Below are positions 25,639-36,320 of a stretch of DNA of 64,000 nt, in pieces. The position numbers were made by a program, and so were the translations under genes. Where the stretch lies: assembly GCA_013420905.1 (NCBI GenBank), contig JAAXNY010000004.1, positions 2,418,001-2,482,000 on the forward strand, in the 5' to 3' direction. The DNA comes from Collybia mongolica. Taxonomy: Eukaryota; Basidiomycota; Agaricomycetes; Agaricales; Clitocybaceae. Numbering within the stretch: position 1 is the first letter of the stretch; every line of letters begins with the position of its first letter. The notes below the pieces were generated by a model that was not told the DNA's origin, made no database searches, and was given only the letters and a program-made list of their open reading frames with translations.

Positions 25639-25987
25639 TATAAGAGCTAGATCATGGATGTAAGTCTCAGTGTGTGTGTGGGAGCAAGAGCAACAGCTGA
25701 ATATATTCACCTAGATCACGGATGTAAGTCTAGGTGGGCATAAGTAAGTAATGGTACGAAACAGTAAAGTAACGGGGAATATTCACCTCAGTGTGCGCAT
25801 GGGAGCAAGAGCAACAGCTGAGGTGAGGGAATGAAATGTAACAGTATATCTACAGTGTAGGATAGGGGTGGTTCGGAAGGTGGACGGAACGTGTATGGTA
25901 AGCATATCAAATGGTAAGGAGTGTTTCGGAACTGATGGCTCTTGGGTATAGCACACCACATGGACAACAGCACCTTGGCATCCAACA
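25639..25987 (-). repeat. 5' LTR of the copia element
   Basis: Same length as its partner. Several positions that are CpG in the other LTR read TpG or CpA here, for example gtgtgtgtgtggg against gtgtgcgcacggg. Confidence 0.95.
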
Positions 25988-25992
25988 GTGGA

Positions 25993-27552
25993 GGCCCCCA
26001 TGAGTTCCATAAAATGATCAATCAACACTGTTGCACCTGGATTCTTGTAGATATGTAGGTGCATAACTTGTGCATAACATCCTAGTGTGCTGGGAATGAG
26101 ATGTACATTTGTTTATGTATGTAACATCAGCCAAATTGCTGAGGTGTGTGTTTACCTTATACAAGCTTACCGCCCATGCCTTCAGCATGGCAGGTGACTC
26201 ACCCATTCTGAGGGCAAATCATATTTACACAAATATATAAAGGAAGCTCCAGATATATGGTTACTGGAATGTAGATTGCAGTTGGCCATGAATGCCAGTG
26301 ATTTTTTTTTCTCCCATAACACTCTAACAAACAACTGTAAAATTGAAATTTACAACAAATTACCTTGGTGTTATAGAGGGATTGATCTGCTTCATTCTTA
26401 TTTTTACTGTGGCAAGAATGGGTGATAAATCATGATCATAGCTTTTGGTTCTGTCAATGAGATTGTAATTAGTCTCACAACAAATACATGTGATATGTTT
26501 CTGCCTACAATCAAGGCACTTTCTAAATTGCACAAAATCTTATATTTCCCTGTATACCTCAATTGAGCCTCAAAACTTTTATACATGCTATGATAAGTAT
26601 CTTGTAATCAACAGGCTATGGCCATGAAACTTTATTTAATTGATTTGACCTTTCCAGAATGTATTATATGAGTAGGGAAAGAAGAATGGCAGTGCTTCTT
26701 GATCCCAGCAACAAATAGACACATTAGCTAGTAGTTAGAGCCGGAGGGTACACATTTTACAGAATTTCAAATTTGATGCTGGACACTTTTTAGGTCACAT
26801 GATTAAATGATGTATCAAACAGCAAATGCTGCCTGCTTCTGTTTCAGGTGATTGGTTCAATATTTGTCATCTTTTTTGATTTGTCATCTTTTTTGTCAGC
26901 AAAGCAAATATCAGGTCAGCAAAGCTAGGGTCAAAACACCCAGCTGCTTTAATGTATAGAGAACTGTTTTGTCATTTTTTTTCTTGATTCCAATTTATTC
27001 TCTGTTGTGGCAAACTACATGGAAGGGAATATACATACATGCATGGTTATCCCACTTTATCTAAGGGACTCTGGTGTTTGTTGAGTGAGCTAAGAATCAG
27101 CTTTTGGTAGTGCATAGTGCCTCTAAAAGCATAGTATATGTAGTAATTGACAGTGTGTTAGTAGGTAAGGGTATTGTAAGGGGAGTGCATATGCATCCTG
27201 CACATATGTAAGCCACAGTGTAATGTACCATATGGTCTAGCAGGCATATACAATGTAGTGTATGATATGGTCCATGGGTGCTACATTGTCTACTACAATA
27301 TAAATATGTAACTACATGTAGTTGTACCATATGGTTCTAGATGGATTGCCCATGGCCCCAACAGATAGACATGTATTTCTGTATGGCCATACAGCAATCA
27401 TATTTGGCACAGACTACATGTAGTCCTTGGCCATACAGCAATCATAGTGGACCACACATGACCCCAATGGCTAGACGTGGATTTCCATATGGCCATATGG
27501 CAATGATATTTGGCACAGACTATATGTAGTCCTCAGCCATACAGCAATAGTA
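25993..27552. other. AT-rich repeat-derived DNA, no gene seen
   Basis: No coding frame of note. Includes a direct duplication of ttgtcatctttttt words at about 26865-26895, an LTR-like start (TGTAAGGGGAGTGCATATGC) near 27177, and between about 27350 and 27550 several imperfect copies of a unit containing ggccatacagcaatcat and cacagactacatgtagtcc. Confidence 0.5.
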
Positions 27553-27930
27553 TGAAAATTATATTCCCATCTTATCTCCATCTTTTTGATCTTATCTCAT
27601 CTCTTATCTAGTGGGATTGGCTGTTAATTCATCTATCCCCAGTAGTTACAATTCTCCCATCACTCCCATCATTCCATTTCATCATTTGATTGATGTTGTA
27701 CACTACCCTGGTTATGTTTGGTTTACCTCTCTCCATATTTATTCTACTCTGGCCCCCCTTAGGTAGTTGTACTGTATATATACTACACCTCTAGCTACTT
27801 GTTCTGTAGTCTTGATCTCATCTATTCTCTGCAATACAGACAGGTCTTCTCAACTCTCTATCTCTTGTGCTATCTCTCCTCTTCTACTCTCTGACATTCT
27901 GCAGTGACTGTTATTATTGCATCACTGACA
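27553..27930 (+). repeat. LTR-like repeat, inverted partner of 28415-28786
   Basis: A 378-base segment starting TGAAAATTATA and ending CACTGACA, so with TG...CA ends. It carries a TATA-like gtatatatactacacc and matches the reverse complement of 28415-28786 along its full length with scattered differences. No 5-base duplication was found around either copy. Confidence 0.7.
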
Positions 27931-27939
27931 TGCGGCATG

Positions 27940-28100
27940 CATGGCCAATGGCTAGACATGTATGGACAGACAGCACACAGTCAATGGACATACAGCCAAT
28001 GGACAGACAAACATACAGCACATGGCCAACAGAAAGACAGCACATGACCAATATACACACACCCAATGGACAGACAGCCAATGGACATACATTGACACAA
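27940..28100 (+). repeat. Degenerate minisatellite
   Basis: Repeated imperfect units of roughly 13-16 bases around the words atggacagaca, atggacatacagcca and cagcacatggcca. It lies in the spacer between the two inverted LTR-like arms. Confidence 0.65.
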
Positions 28101-28414
28101 TCTGGCCAGCCTCACTGTTACATCTATCCTAACATGCATTGCCATAACCCCTTGATAAATAGTAGTTTACTCTGGACTGACATATCACAGATGGATTGTT
28201 GTATCAGTAGAGTTACTGATATATATCAGATTCTGTTGTTATTTGAGATGTAGCCACAATGTACTGTATATAAGGTGCCCCTTCCTCTTCATGGAAGGAC
28301 AGCTTTGCAATAGACTTGGATTGGGTTCTCTACTCATGATCAAGCCTCTAGTGCTCTATACTCATCCCTTCCCTGCATGGCTTTTCATACTGTGTATACT
28401 GCTCCCTGCCTGAG

Positions 28415-28786
28415 TGTCAGTAATGCAACACTAACAGTCACTGCAGAATATCAGAGAGTGGAAGAGGAGAGAAAGCACAAGAGATAGAGAGCTGAGAAGA
28501 CCTGTCTGTATTGCAGAGAATAGATGAGATCAAGACTACAGAACAAGTAGCCAGAGGTGTAGTATATATACAACTACCTAAGGGGGACCAGAGTAGAACA
28601 AATATGGAGAGAGGTAAACCAAACATAACCAGGGTAGTGTACAACATCAATCAAATGATGAAATGGAATGATGGGAGTGATGGGAGAATTGTAACCACTG
28701 GGGATAGATGAATTAACAGCCAATCCTGCTAGATAAAAGATAAGTAAGATCAAAAAGATGGAGATAAGATGGGATTATAATTTTCA
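28415..28786 (-). repeat. LTR-like repeat, inverted partner of 27553-27930
   Basis: A 372-base copy in opposite orientation, beginning on the minus strand with TGAAAATTATAATCCC. Together with its partner and the 484-base spacer it forms a large potential hairpin. Confidence 0.7.
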
Positions 28787-29392
28787 TGACACTGAGCCTC
28801 TTGGCAACATGACCCCTTACAGAAGTGCAATAAGTATTTGGCAAGCTCAAATGTGTGGTCATATTACATCTTCATGTTGTGTATCCATCAGGCCTTCCAT
28901 ATTGTCAAGCTACTCCCTGTACCCTACAACCTAATTCTAGGACAGTGCCTGACAAGTGTTCCAGAACCAAACTTATCAACAACAAAAAGTAATATAAAGT
29001 TGAAGAGATTCTGGATAGCTAGTTCTATTGCAACAATCTGGTTCTAGAAATATAAAGAAAAGTTAATCAAGAAAAACATAATGACTTGTATCTGCCAGTA
29101 ATGGCCCTCTACCTCAAGTATGTTTTGGGATCAAAGAAATTGGAGATCAACATATTTAAATCTCATCATGATCTCACAATATTATTTGTGGCCATCTTAA
29201 AATCAAATATCTGTATTCTGTCACAGATGAATGTCTAGCCATGTAAGCAGGCATTTCAACTTTGTTTATACAGGTTTGGTCTCTTGTAATAAGAAATGGT
29301 TTCTAAGACCTACTATCCCACCCCCTACAATCAGTTTGCACCTAGATCTTAACATCTGCCAGCCCATTCCCTTAGCATTTTGAGATCTGACA
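28787..29392. other. Repeat-derived DNA, no gene seen
   Basis: AT-rich, short frames with stops. A frame at 28838-29047 reads vaguely like a transposon helicase fragment but is too short to name. Confidence 0.35.
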
Positions 29393-30120
29393 TTGGGGAG
29401 GGGCAATTGCTGGTTATTTTTTATTTGTTTATAGTTATTTGTCCGGCCTGGAAAAGTGCCATTTGATGACCCACATCACTGGTGGCTCAGAAACTGAAGA
29501 TAATGGATTGGTCTAATGACAAAAGTTACTCAAAAAATCAGCTCGGAGAGGGTCTTTGTGGCGGATTTTTGGATTTCCTCATATTTTTCAAGATTCATCA
29601 AAATTACATATGTTTTTCGGACCTGTGAAGCAGAAAAAGAAAAAATCAAAAAATCCGCCACAAAGACCCTCTTGCCCCTGAAAATTCATGTAGGATTGAT
29701 CAAGGAAGTTAAGCCATATTGTGGCCAAGGAAGATGTCAACGATGGCGCACTGTTGTCTGTTACCTCGCTTGTGGTCTGAAATTTAGATAGCCGAGACGC
29801 GTCAAGTCACTAAATTACACACCAAATCTAATCAGAAGTGAGCCGAATATGGAAACATGTTATTTGAAACTCAGCTCGAAACTATACCCTCATGGAAAAT
29901 AATTTAATTCTCATTAACACACTGCTCTATGGAGCTCAAAACAAGATGGGAGCTCTTTACATATACTGCCCTTCAATTTTCACTAGCTTGACATGTTTTA
30001 TCTCATGAGGATGTGCTCCCAAAAGCATAAAAATTCGGTGGGTCACAAAATCTCTCCAAATTTGTCATTTGTTTACTTGTATTATGAACGCGGGGTAGGT
30101 AATCATTGCCCCTCCCCACT
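29393..30120 (+). repeat. Putative non-autonomous element with CAKTGGGGAGGGGCAAT ends
   Basis: The left end reads CATTGGGGAGGGGCAAT (from about 29389) and the right end, as reverse complement, CAGTGGGGAGGGGCAAT (to about 30121), giving a 17-base terminal inverted repeat with one mismatch. The left half recurs inverted at 7560-7925. The CAGTG start is reminiscent of hAT ends, but no 8-base duplication was found and there is no transposase. Confidence 0.5.
29547..29672. repeat. Foldback (MITE-like) segment
   Basis: Arms of about 25-30 bases begin AGGGTCTTTGTGGCGGATTT and return as the complement at 29645-29672, around a 65-base centre. It is embedded in the 29.4-kb repeat and also, decayed, in the 7.6-kb copy (about 7641-7768). 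Confidence 0.75.
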
Positions 30121-30730
30121 GACATACTGATACCTCTATGAATACAATCCTGGCATTTTAATACACTTCTATGTGTTTTTGAACATGGTCAAAAAATGGC
30201 CTTTTGTCACGCTTACCACCACTGCCGAATAATCAAATATAGATAATTGGCCTCGGTTAGTTCGTCTCTTGGCGTTTCATTCTCCGACTTGTTTGCCGAA
30301 ACCAACTGATGTGACATGTATGTGACAAACCGAAAGAGGGTGCAAACCGATTGTAGGGGGTGGGATAGTATACTAGGGTTTACAGGTGGTGCCCAAGATG
30401 TCCACAAGCAAATATAAACAAAACTTGGTTTGTTTTTTCGTGAGCTGTACAAGCGGATGGTTCTAAGAGCCCGGGATAAAGGTCCGTTCGAGCGATAGAA
30501 AATCTACGAGGCGGAACTTCTGATTAAAGCTTCCGGGGCTGATATCTGCGTCCTTTTCATATTGGCATCCCTCTATTACCCTCAAGAACCGACCGTCCAT
30601 AATCCGCCTCGGGAGTCCGGAAGAAAAAGACAGCTGATATTTACTTGATTGTACAGGGACCTGGAGATGAGTAAGAATACCGTCATCATGTTGATGGGCA
30701 AAAGGATTCACCCGGACACAAGCCAGTGGG
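30121..30730. other. Intergenic, no gene seen
   Basis: Lies downstream of the deaminase gene and leads out of the repeat block. Two short minus-strand frames (about 80 codons each) have no recognisable features. Confidence 0.45.
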
Positions 30731-32065
30731 CTACTCCATGCTCCCTATTTGGTGGCTTGCTACTCCATTGACTTTGAACTTCGCATGAGATCGTTCAACC
30801 TCATCCTGTACACGTTCAATGGATTTGAAATATTTCACTGTCTTGACGTGGAGCTCTGTGTATTAGTGAGTTGAATGCCTATGCAAGAACACGCCCAAGT
30901 TACCTGACGTTGCATCCTCGTCTACGACTATTAGTGCCCACGGATGGAGTTGAAGGGCAGATAACGTCCACTAAAATATAAAACAGTCATGAGAACGTAG
31001 AAATAGCAATTGATGGACGAACGAGATGGTTAACTCCTTCTTCTGCTCAGACACCGGTTAGTAGTAATATTGGACCACAAAAGGGCCGTACACACCAATT
31101 GCTTTGCTCAGTGCCAATGCCTTCCTGAGCCCTGTAACAGCAATAATAACTTCTCTGCTGTCGAGCACAGTCGCAACTCCAACGGTCAAAGCCATGCGTG
31201 GAACCGCAGATATGTCATTATTAAAGAACCTCGCGTTGGCCAAGATTGTATCGTAAGCGAGGGTCTTGATGCGTGTTCTTGAGGCAAGAGATGAACCTAT
31301 TCAACCATAGTAACGATTTAATCATATAATTTAGAGGATTAGCTGCCGACCACTAACCGGGTTCCTAATGTATCTCTCAGCCACTAATATCATAATATCC
31401 GAATGGAACGCACATTAAATGCAATATGGCCGTCTTCACCTATGCCGCCTAAAAATAACTCTATACCACCGTATGATTTGATTTTTTTTTCGTATGCATT
31501 ACATTCCCCGACTAGATCCTCAACGGTGCCGTTGAGAATATTCACATTCGACGGCTGGATATCGACTAATGTTTCAATGTAAGCGGAAATTATTAAGCAG
31601 CGCATCGAAATGGTTCACCATGAGAGAAAAATTCCCGAAACATAAAGGTATGATAGGATTCTGGATGATCGGATGGGATTCCAACGTATTCGTCCATGTT
31701 GAAGGTCACAACGTTTTTGAATCTGAAAATTTCATGAACACATCCCTAGAGGGATCACACATTGCTTACGATAGTTGCCCATTCTTCACCATGGCGATGA
31801 GGGCCTTGTAAGTTGGTATGGGCGACGAACCGGTGGGGAGGCCCAGAACGAATGGTTTGTCAGGCGTGGGGGCGAAGTCATTTATCCTGTATGCCCGTTG
31901 TCATTGTAAATAAATTATGAGATGCAGTTCACACAACGCACCGCTTGCAGATGTAGTTGGCGACATAATCACCAACAGCTAGCGGGTCTTCGCGGACGAT
32001 CAAGCCTGCGAACAAATTAGTCATTTGAACCCCCATGTTTGAGGTGAGGGCGAGGACGCACGCAT
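30731..32065 (-). CDS. nagB: Glucosamine-6-phosphate deaminase/isomerase
   Basis: Ten coding exons on the complement (32062-32065, 31942-32005, 31770-31886, 31619-31722, 31414-31565, 31358-31364, 31096-31296, 31023-31042, 30904-30970, 30731-30855) sum to 861 bases, 286 residues, the usual family length. The enzyme converts glucosamine-6-phosphate to fructose-6-phosphate and ammonia in amino-sugar catabolism. Visible family blocks: [41 protein letters not shown] with the catalytic Asp, and [17 protein letters not shown] with the Asp-His-Glu set. The first coding exon is just ATGC, the sixth is 7 bases (GAACCCG) and supplies the Glu-Pro of the active-site loop, the eighth is 20 bases. Without these the frame or the start is lost, which is why simple frames here look broken. 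The C-terminus ([16 protein letters not shown]) is intact. Confidence 0.93.
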
Positions 32066-32417
32066 ACTTGCTGAAAAGATGGATATTCAAGCGGGCCGCC
32101 CCTCAGTGCAGTCGAAAGTGAGATTGAAGGACAGTGAAACCATCATATTCTTTCGGAGAGCTTTAACTGTCAAACTGACAAGGGTCATATGGTTAGCGAG
32201 GAACCAGGGTGAATGGGCCGGAATTGGGGTGAATCCAATGAATAATGGTGTAAGCATGTGTTCGGATCACAGTACAAAATCCCTCGAGGGCATTGTCTGC
32301 ATGGTTAAAGTGATGGGGAAACGTGCCAGGAAGATGTAGTATGGGTAATTGTTCAACTTGTTGTTGACCATAAGCTGCATGTCCTATTTCCGTTCCTGGC
32401 AGCTCGAACTTCGGTAT
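32066..32417. promoter_or_regulatory. Divergent intergenic region between nagB and the IMPACT-like gene
   Basis: About 350 bases between two genes that point away from each other, so both promoters must lie here. No clear TATA or operator motif was picked out. Confidence 0.4.
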
Positions 32418-32993
32418 ATGCGATGGAGATATGTGTGGCATGACGGCAGGAAGAAGCATGCGAGAGCCTTGCATGAGGTGAGCAAGTCACCAGATCATGG
32501 AGGTGTGTGCTCGACGTCCTATGTTTTGCGATATTGCCCGATTTTTCTCATCCGCAACGAAGCCTGGCCTTATCCTATATACGCCTCTGACCGTTTACGA
32601 GATCGGAAGTCCGTCTTCTTGGCACATGCGTCCACTCTGCCGATCTCCTCGGCTTTCCCGACATTCCTGAGCCACTTGACCAGTCTTCCAAGCCTCAAAC
32701 GCGCCACGCATTGCATGTATGCCTACCGCACTTCTGGCCCCAACGGGGTGTTTACCGGTCAACACGATGGTGCAGAGAGCGGCAGTGGCGACCGCCTTGC
32801 TCGTCTGTTAGAGTCATCTGATTGTAATAATGTGGTGGTTGTGGTTTCGAGGTGGTATGGGGGTGTCAAACTTGGCTCTGATCGATGGAAGAGAATTTCA
32901 GATGTCGCAAAGGAGGCGTTAGCCAGAGGCAAGTTTTCCAACAGAAAAGAAACTGGTAGTGTCAAGTCATCCAAGGGGAGACGAAAGAAATAA
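32418..32993 (+). CDS. IMPACT/Yih1-type (UPF0029) domain protein, start uncertain
   Basis: The C-terminal 150 residues carry the IMPACT N-terminal fold signature: DRKSVFLAHA, the block LKRATHCMYAYRTSG, then GQHDGAESGSGDRL and VVVVVSRWYGGVKLGSDR, followed by a basic tail SSKGRRKK. Yih1/IMPACT proteins bind Gcn1 and restrain activation of the Gcn2 kinase; bacterial YigZ homologues share only this domain. No RWD domain is visible, so this would be the short, single-domain type. The region before WPYPIYASDRL (about 32565) lacks similarity; splice signals at 32477 (GTGAGC) and about 32569 (AAG) suggest an intron, but I could not fix a model in frame, so the start given is provisional. Confidence 0.75.
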   Translation: MRWRYVWHDGRKKHARALHEVSKSPDHGGVCSTSYVLRYCPIFLIRNEAWPYPIYASDRLRDRKSVFLAHASTLPISSAFPTFLSHLTSLPSLKRATHCMYAYRTSGPNGVFTGQHDGAESGSGDRLARLLESSDCNNVVVVVSRWYGGVKLGSDRWKRISDVAKEALARGKFSNRKETGSVKSSKGRRKK

Positions 32994-33095
32994 CATGTTT
33001 CAGACGATGTAGGCAGTATATGGCTTGTTTAAAACATAGCGTTTGTATCTTTTTCAAACTTTCAATGTTCTTATTTACGAACATTCGAACAACGT

Positions 33096-34564
33096 CTAGC
33101 CACTATGAAATTCAGTTGGGAAGTAGGATACACTATGTTCCATCAGTGTAACGAAGGTTTCCAAGAAATGCATTTCCAGAACATTCCTATTCCTATTCTC
33201 CTTTTCACAAACCCTTCTAAAGGTATAGTCTTTACTTCCAGGGACCATGGGAAGAAAAGTAATACCATATTGCGGTAGAATGGCCCGCATGAGTCGATTT
33301 TGAATGTAAACTGATGACGTTCAGATAAAACGTTAGTTCACTGAGAATGATACAGGGACCGAGAGATCGCACCTTGTGCATTGTAATATAAGCTCCAAGG
33401 GTCAATGAATAATACTGGCACACGAGTTAATGGGCCTAATAGGTCCTCGACGTATAGCTCGGCTTTGGATAAACGAATCTCAGAACATCGGGCGTATCGG
33501 TACCAGCTACCATGCCACACAAGGACCTTCTGTTGACTATCGAGGGACATTCGAAGGTTGTCCAGAGAATGGATGGTTGTCGGCAGGAAGGACACCAGAG
33601 TGTTGTGGAGTGCAGCCTGAATGATACGGATAGCCAATGAATCACCCTCATGATATGGCCATGATTGATTGTGATAAGTCTGGTTCCCATTAGCCCAGTT
33701 CGACACAGGGCCGCTGCCGGTATAGCTCCAAGCAGGTGCAGGAAGAGGTGCACGACCCATCAAAACCACATCTGCCCTCTTCACATGACCTAACCAGTAC
33801 GCATTACGAACTCGCACCCCAGAAAATACATCCGTCACAGGCCTTGTATAGACCAAATCTTCCTGGTGGCCCGATGTATTAAGCGAATCGGAAAGGCTAT
33901 ATCGGATAATCGAAGAACCCCCTGCGAGAAGCTCTTTATCGGTTGGATGTTTCTTGAAGCGTGGGGAATCCATAAACGGCTCTGCGGGGTTTAAGAGTGG
34001 CTGGCAGACATGATGAAAGGTACAAAGAGCTAGGCCACGACAATGATACCGCCGATCTTTGTATTTTCCGAGAGTGTCGAGCCATAAAGAGTGAAGGTAG
34101 AATGTGTTTTCTGACCCAACAAATAGCATTTTTTTGGCAGACAAGGCGGCACAAAATCTAGCAGCAAGAGCAGTAGTATTAGTCGAAGTGTGATGGAGGG
34201 ATAGTTTTCGTCTGGTATCAGAGACTCCGAGAATCCTTTCTGAGAGGCGAAAGGTCCGCAGTTGCTCAGTACGATCTAGAGAGTCTTGGAACGCGGTGAT
34301 TCTATCAACTGTGTCGCGAGATATCCTATAGCGTGGTCCAGATACAGTAGAGACATGACGCGCAAGATGTTCTGATATGGCTCTTTCGAGGATGGTGTTT
34401 ACCGAATTCCAGAGATGCGACGCCTTGGTGTGATGGTCCGGCCTCCCCAGAGATAATATACTTGTGAAATATATCACCAGTATCAACGCCCAGACGGAAA
34501 GTAGAGCCGATACTAGGGTAAGATGCAAGCGACGTGGAAAGGCGAATCCCAACGAAGCTGGCAT
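33096..34564 (-). CDS. Type II membrane protein, SGNH/PC-esterase-like (tentative)
   Basis: Two exons (33373-34564 and 33096-33310) join in frame to 468 residues; the intron is 62 bases. A single hydrophobic segment near the N-terminus (LTLVSALLSVWALILVIYFT) marks a type II topology with a luminal or extracellular C-terminal domain. That domain has a KKMLFVGSENTFYLHSLW stretch at the place where PC-esterase/Cas1-like O-acetyltransferase relatives carry a GDS motif, several Cys, and late in the chain a VLFIDPWSLYYN then RAILPQYGITFLPM. The overall pattern recalls fungal sugar O-acetyl-modifying proteins, but the Ser-bearing motif is not canonical, so function is uncertain. Confidence 0.6.
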
Positions 34565-34729
34565 GAGGGTTGAACGTTCAAAAGTATGATCATGATAATT
34601 TCGGGCAGTGGTGACTCAGCCCGCTAACAGGAAGTATTTATTAAATATTACAGATTATTTAAATAAAAAGATAAGTTAAAGTAAAAGATTTGGTTAAATC
34701 AACTCGCTCCCTGACTTCCAGCTGTGAAA

Positions 34730-36320
34730 ATGCCGCGAGTACCATTAATAGGGCGGCTTTCATCTCGCGAATATGTTGCCCTTGTTCTCGGATTTGCTTT
34801 CATCGGATTTGAAACCATCCTACACATTGTTGTCGCCTGTCTGCCCACGCCTATCGTCAAGTGGTTCTATTACCGTTCTCGGTCTTTATTTCACCGCCTC
34901 AGTCGCACACCACCGCGTCGCAAAAAGGCCAAGATCAGGTCAGAAGAGCAGAAAGTCTCCGATCGAATCCTGAACGCAAGAGACTTTGAGGATTTGTGCA
35001 GAATACATGGGTACATACACGAGGAGCACGTCGTCCTCACTAAAGACGGATATCTGTTGGGCCTTCACCGGCTGCCTTCTAAGATGGGAGAGAAGGAGAG
35101 GAGTCCAGGAACTAGCACTGGAAAACCCGTCGTGTATCTCCACCACGGTTTGCTCATGAACAGTGAGGTATGGGTTTGCTTGACTGATTCTGCACGCTCT
35201 CTGCCTTTCGTTCTTGTGGAGCAAGGGTATGACGTATGGCTTGGAAACAACAGGTTCGTTACTTTACCGGTCTATATATCTTAGACAACTTTGCAGATTG
35301 GGAACTAAACTTTATCTTATAGGGGCAACAAATATTCGAAGAAATCAATCCACCATGGTCCAAATACAACCAAGTTCTGGGACTTTAGGTGAGCTTGATG
35401 ATTAGAATCTAACTTCATTCATTCTCACTACACCAACTACTAGCATTGACGATTTTGCATGGCATGACATCCCTGACTCCATACAATATGTCCTCGACCT
35501 TACTAAAGCTTCGGCACTGAGCTATGTTGGATTTAGTCAAGGCACGGCGCAAGCCTTCGCTGCCCTTAGCATACATCCCCAACTGAACAAGAAGATCAAC
35601 GTTTTCATAGCTCTAGCCCCTGCTTTAAGCCCGGCTGGACTTGCAGCAACAATCGTGGACGGCCTAATGAAAGCGTCGTGCGTATTTAACCTATCTCAGA
35701 CATTCCAGGGGGGAGTCGCTCATAGCTAACACCATAGCCCAACACTTATGTTCCTTTTCTTTGGCCGGAAGGCCATCCTATCATCCGCGGCGATGTGGCA
35801 ATCCATCATATATCCTCCAATATTCACGAAAGTCATTGACCAATCCCTGCTCTGGCTCTTCGACTGGCATAGTACCAACATAACAAATGACCAGAAGATT
35901 GCTGCCTATGCCCATCTTTATTCCTTTGCTTCTGTCAAATCAGTGGTTCACTGGTTCCAAATTATGAGGAACTCTGCCTTCCAGATGTATGACGACGATG
36001 TAATATCTCCCGTTATCCGCACTTCTGTCAGTTCATACAGACCCGCCCGGTTCCCCACGCGAAATATTGTCACCCCAGTTGTGTTGTTGTATGGCGACAG
36101 TGACAGTTTGGTCGACATCGATATCATGTTGACCCAGTTGCCTACCCATACAGTCGCGCGAAGGCTCCGTGGATATGAGCATCTCGACATATTGTGGGGG
36201 AACAATGTTGACAAGGATGTCCTCCCACATGTTATGGACGCATTGGGGATTTATCGTGAGATTAGCAGCGACACAGAGACCATGAGAAACCGTCTTGGGG
36301 TGCTTCCCAGTGGTGCCTAG
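34730..36320 (+). CDS. Membrane-anchored acid lipase/steryl ester hydrolase
   Basis: Four exons (34730-35253, 35323-35388, 35444-35677, 35738-36320) give 468 residues. An N-terminal hydrophobic segment (YVALVLGFAFIGFETILHIVVACL) is followed by a basic linker and the AB-hydrolase lid region typical of acid lipases (LCRIHGYIHEEHVVLTKDGYLLGLHR), the oxyanion motif HHGLL, the nucleophile elbow GFSQG, and the acid and base residues in YGDSDSLVD and GYEHLDILWG. This matches the yeast Tgl1/Yeh1/Yeh2 group that hydrolyses steryl esters or triglycerides at lipid droplets or the plasma membrane. The second exon is short (66 bases). The gene is divergent from the type II membrane protein, about 165 bases apart. 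Confidence 0.88.

Larger units (their letters stand above)
20773..25987 (-). mobile_element. Ty1/copia LTR retrotransposon, complete but inactivated
   Basis: A 5215-base element on the minus strand with 349-base LTRs at both ends, flanked by the 5-base target duplication GTGGA (20768-20772 and 25988-25992). The polypurine tract GAGGGGGAG (21122-21130) abuts the 3' LTR. The LTRs start TGTTGG and end in TATA rather than the usual CA, and the duplication fixes that boundary. Domain order is gag, protease, integrase, reverse transcriptase, RNase H, as in copia. The coding frame carries two stops. No primer-binding site was assigned; the bases after the 5' LTR read GGTTATTGGGCCC on the element strand. 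Confidence 0.95.

Noticed and set aside
20773..25987. Repeat-induced point mutation of the ascomycete type
   Set aside because: LTR differences fit CpG sites only rather than CpA; methylation decay is the simpler reading, though one internal stop is at a non-CpG site.
27548..27930. Solo LTR insertion with target duplication
   Set aside because: Flanking 5-mers of the two inverted arms do not match in any pairing, so a simple solo-LTR reading is not supported.
27340..28100. CRISPR-like spaced repeats
   Set aside because: Units are imperfect, without unique spacers of constant length, and the genome is fungal; these are minisatellites.
30731..32065. Deaminase gene as a degraded pseudogene next to the repeat block
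   Set aside because: First impression from broken frames; tiny exons with agreeing phases reconstruct a full-length protein.
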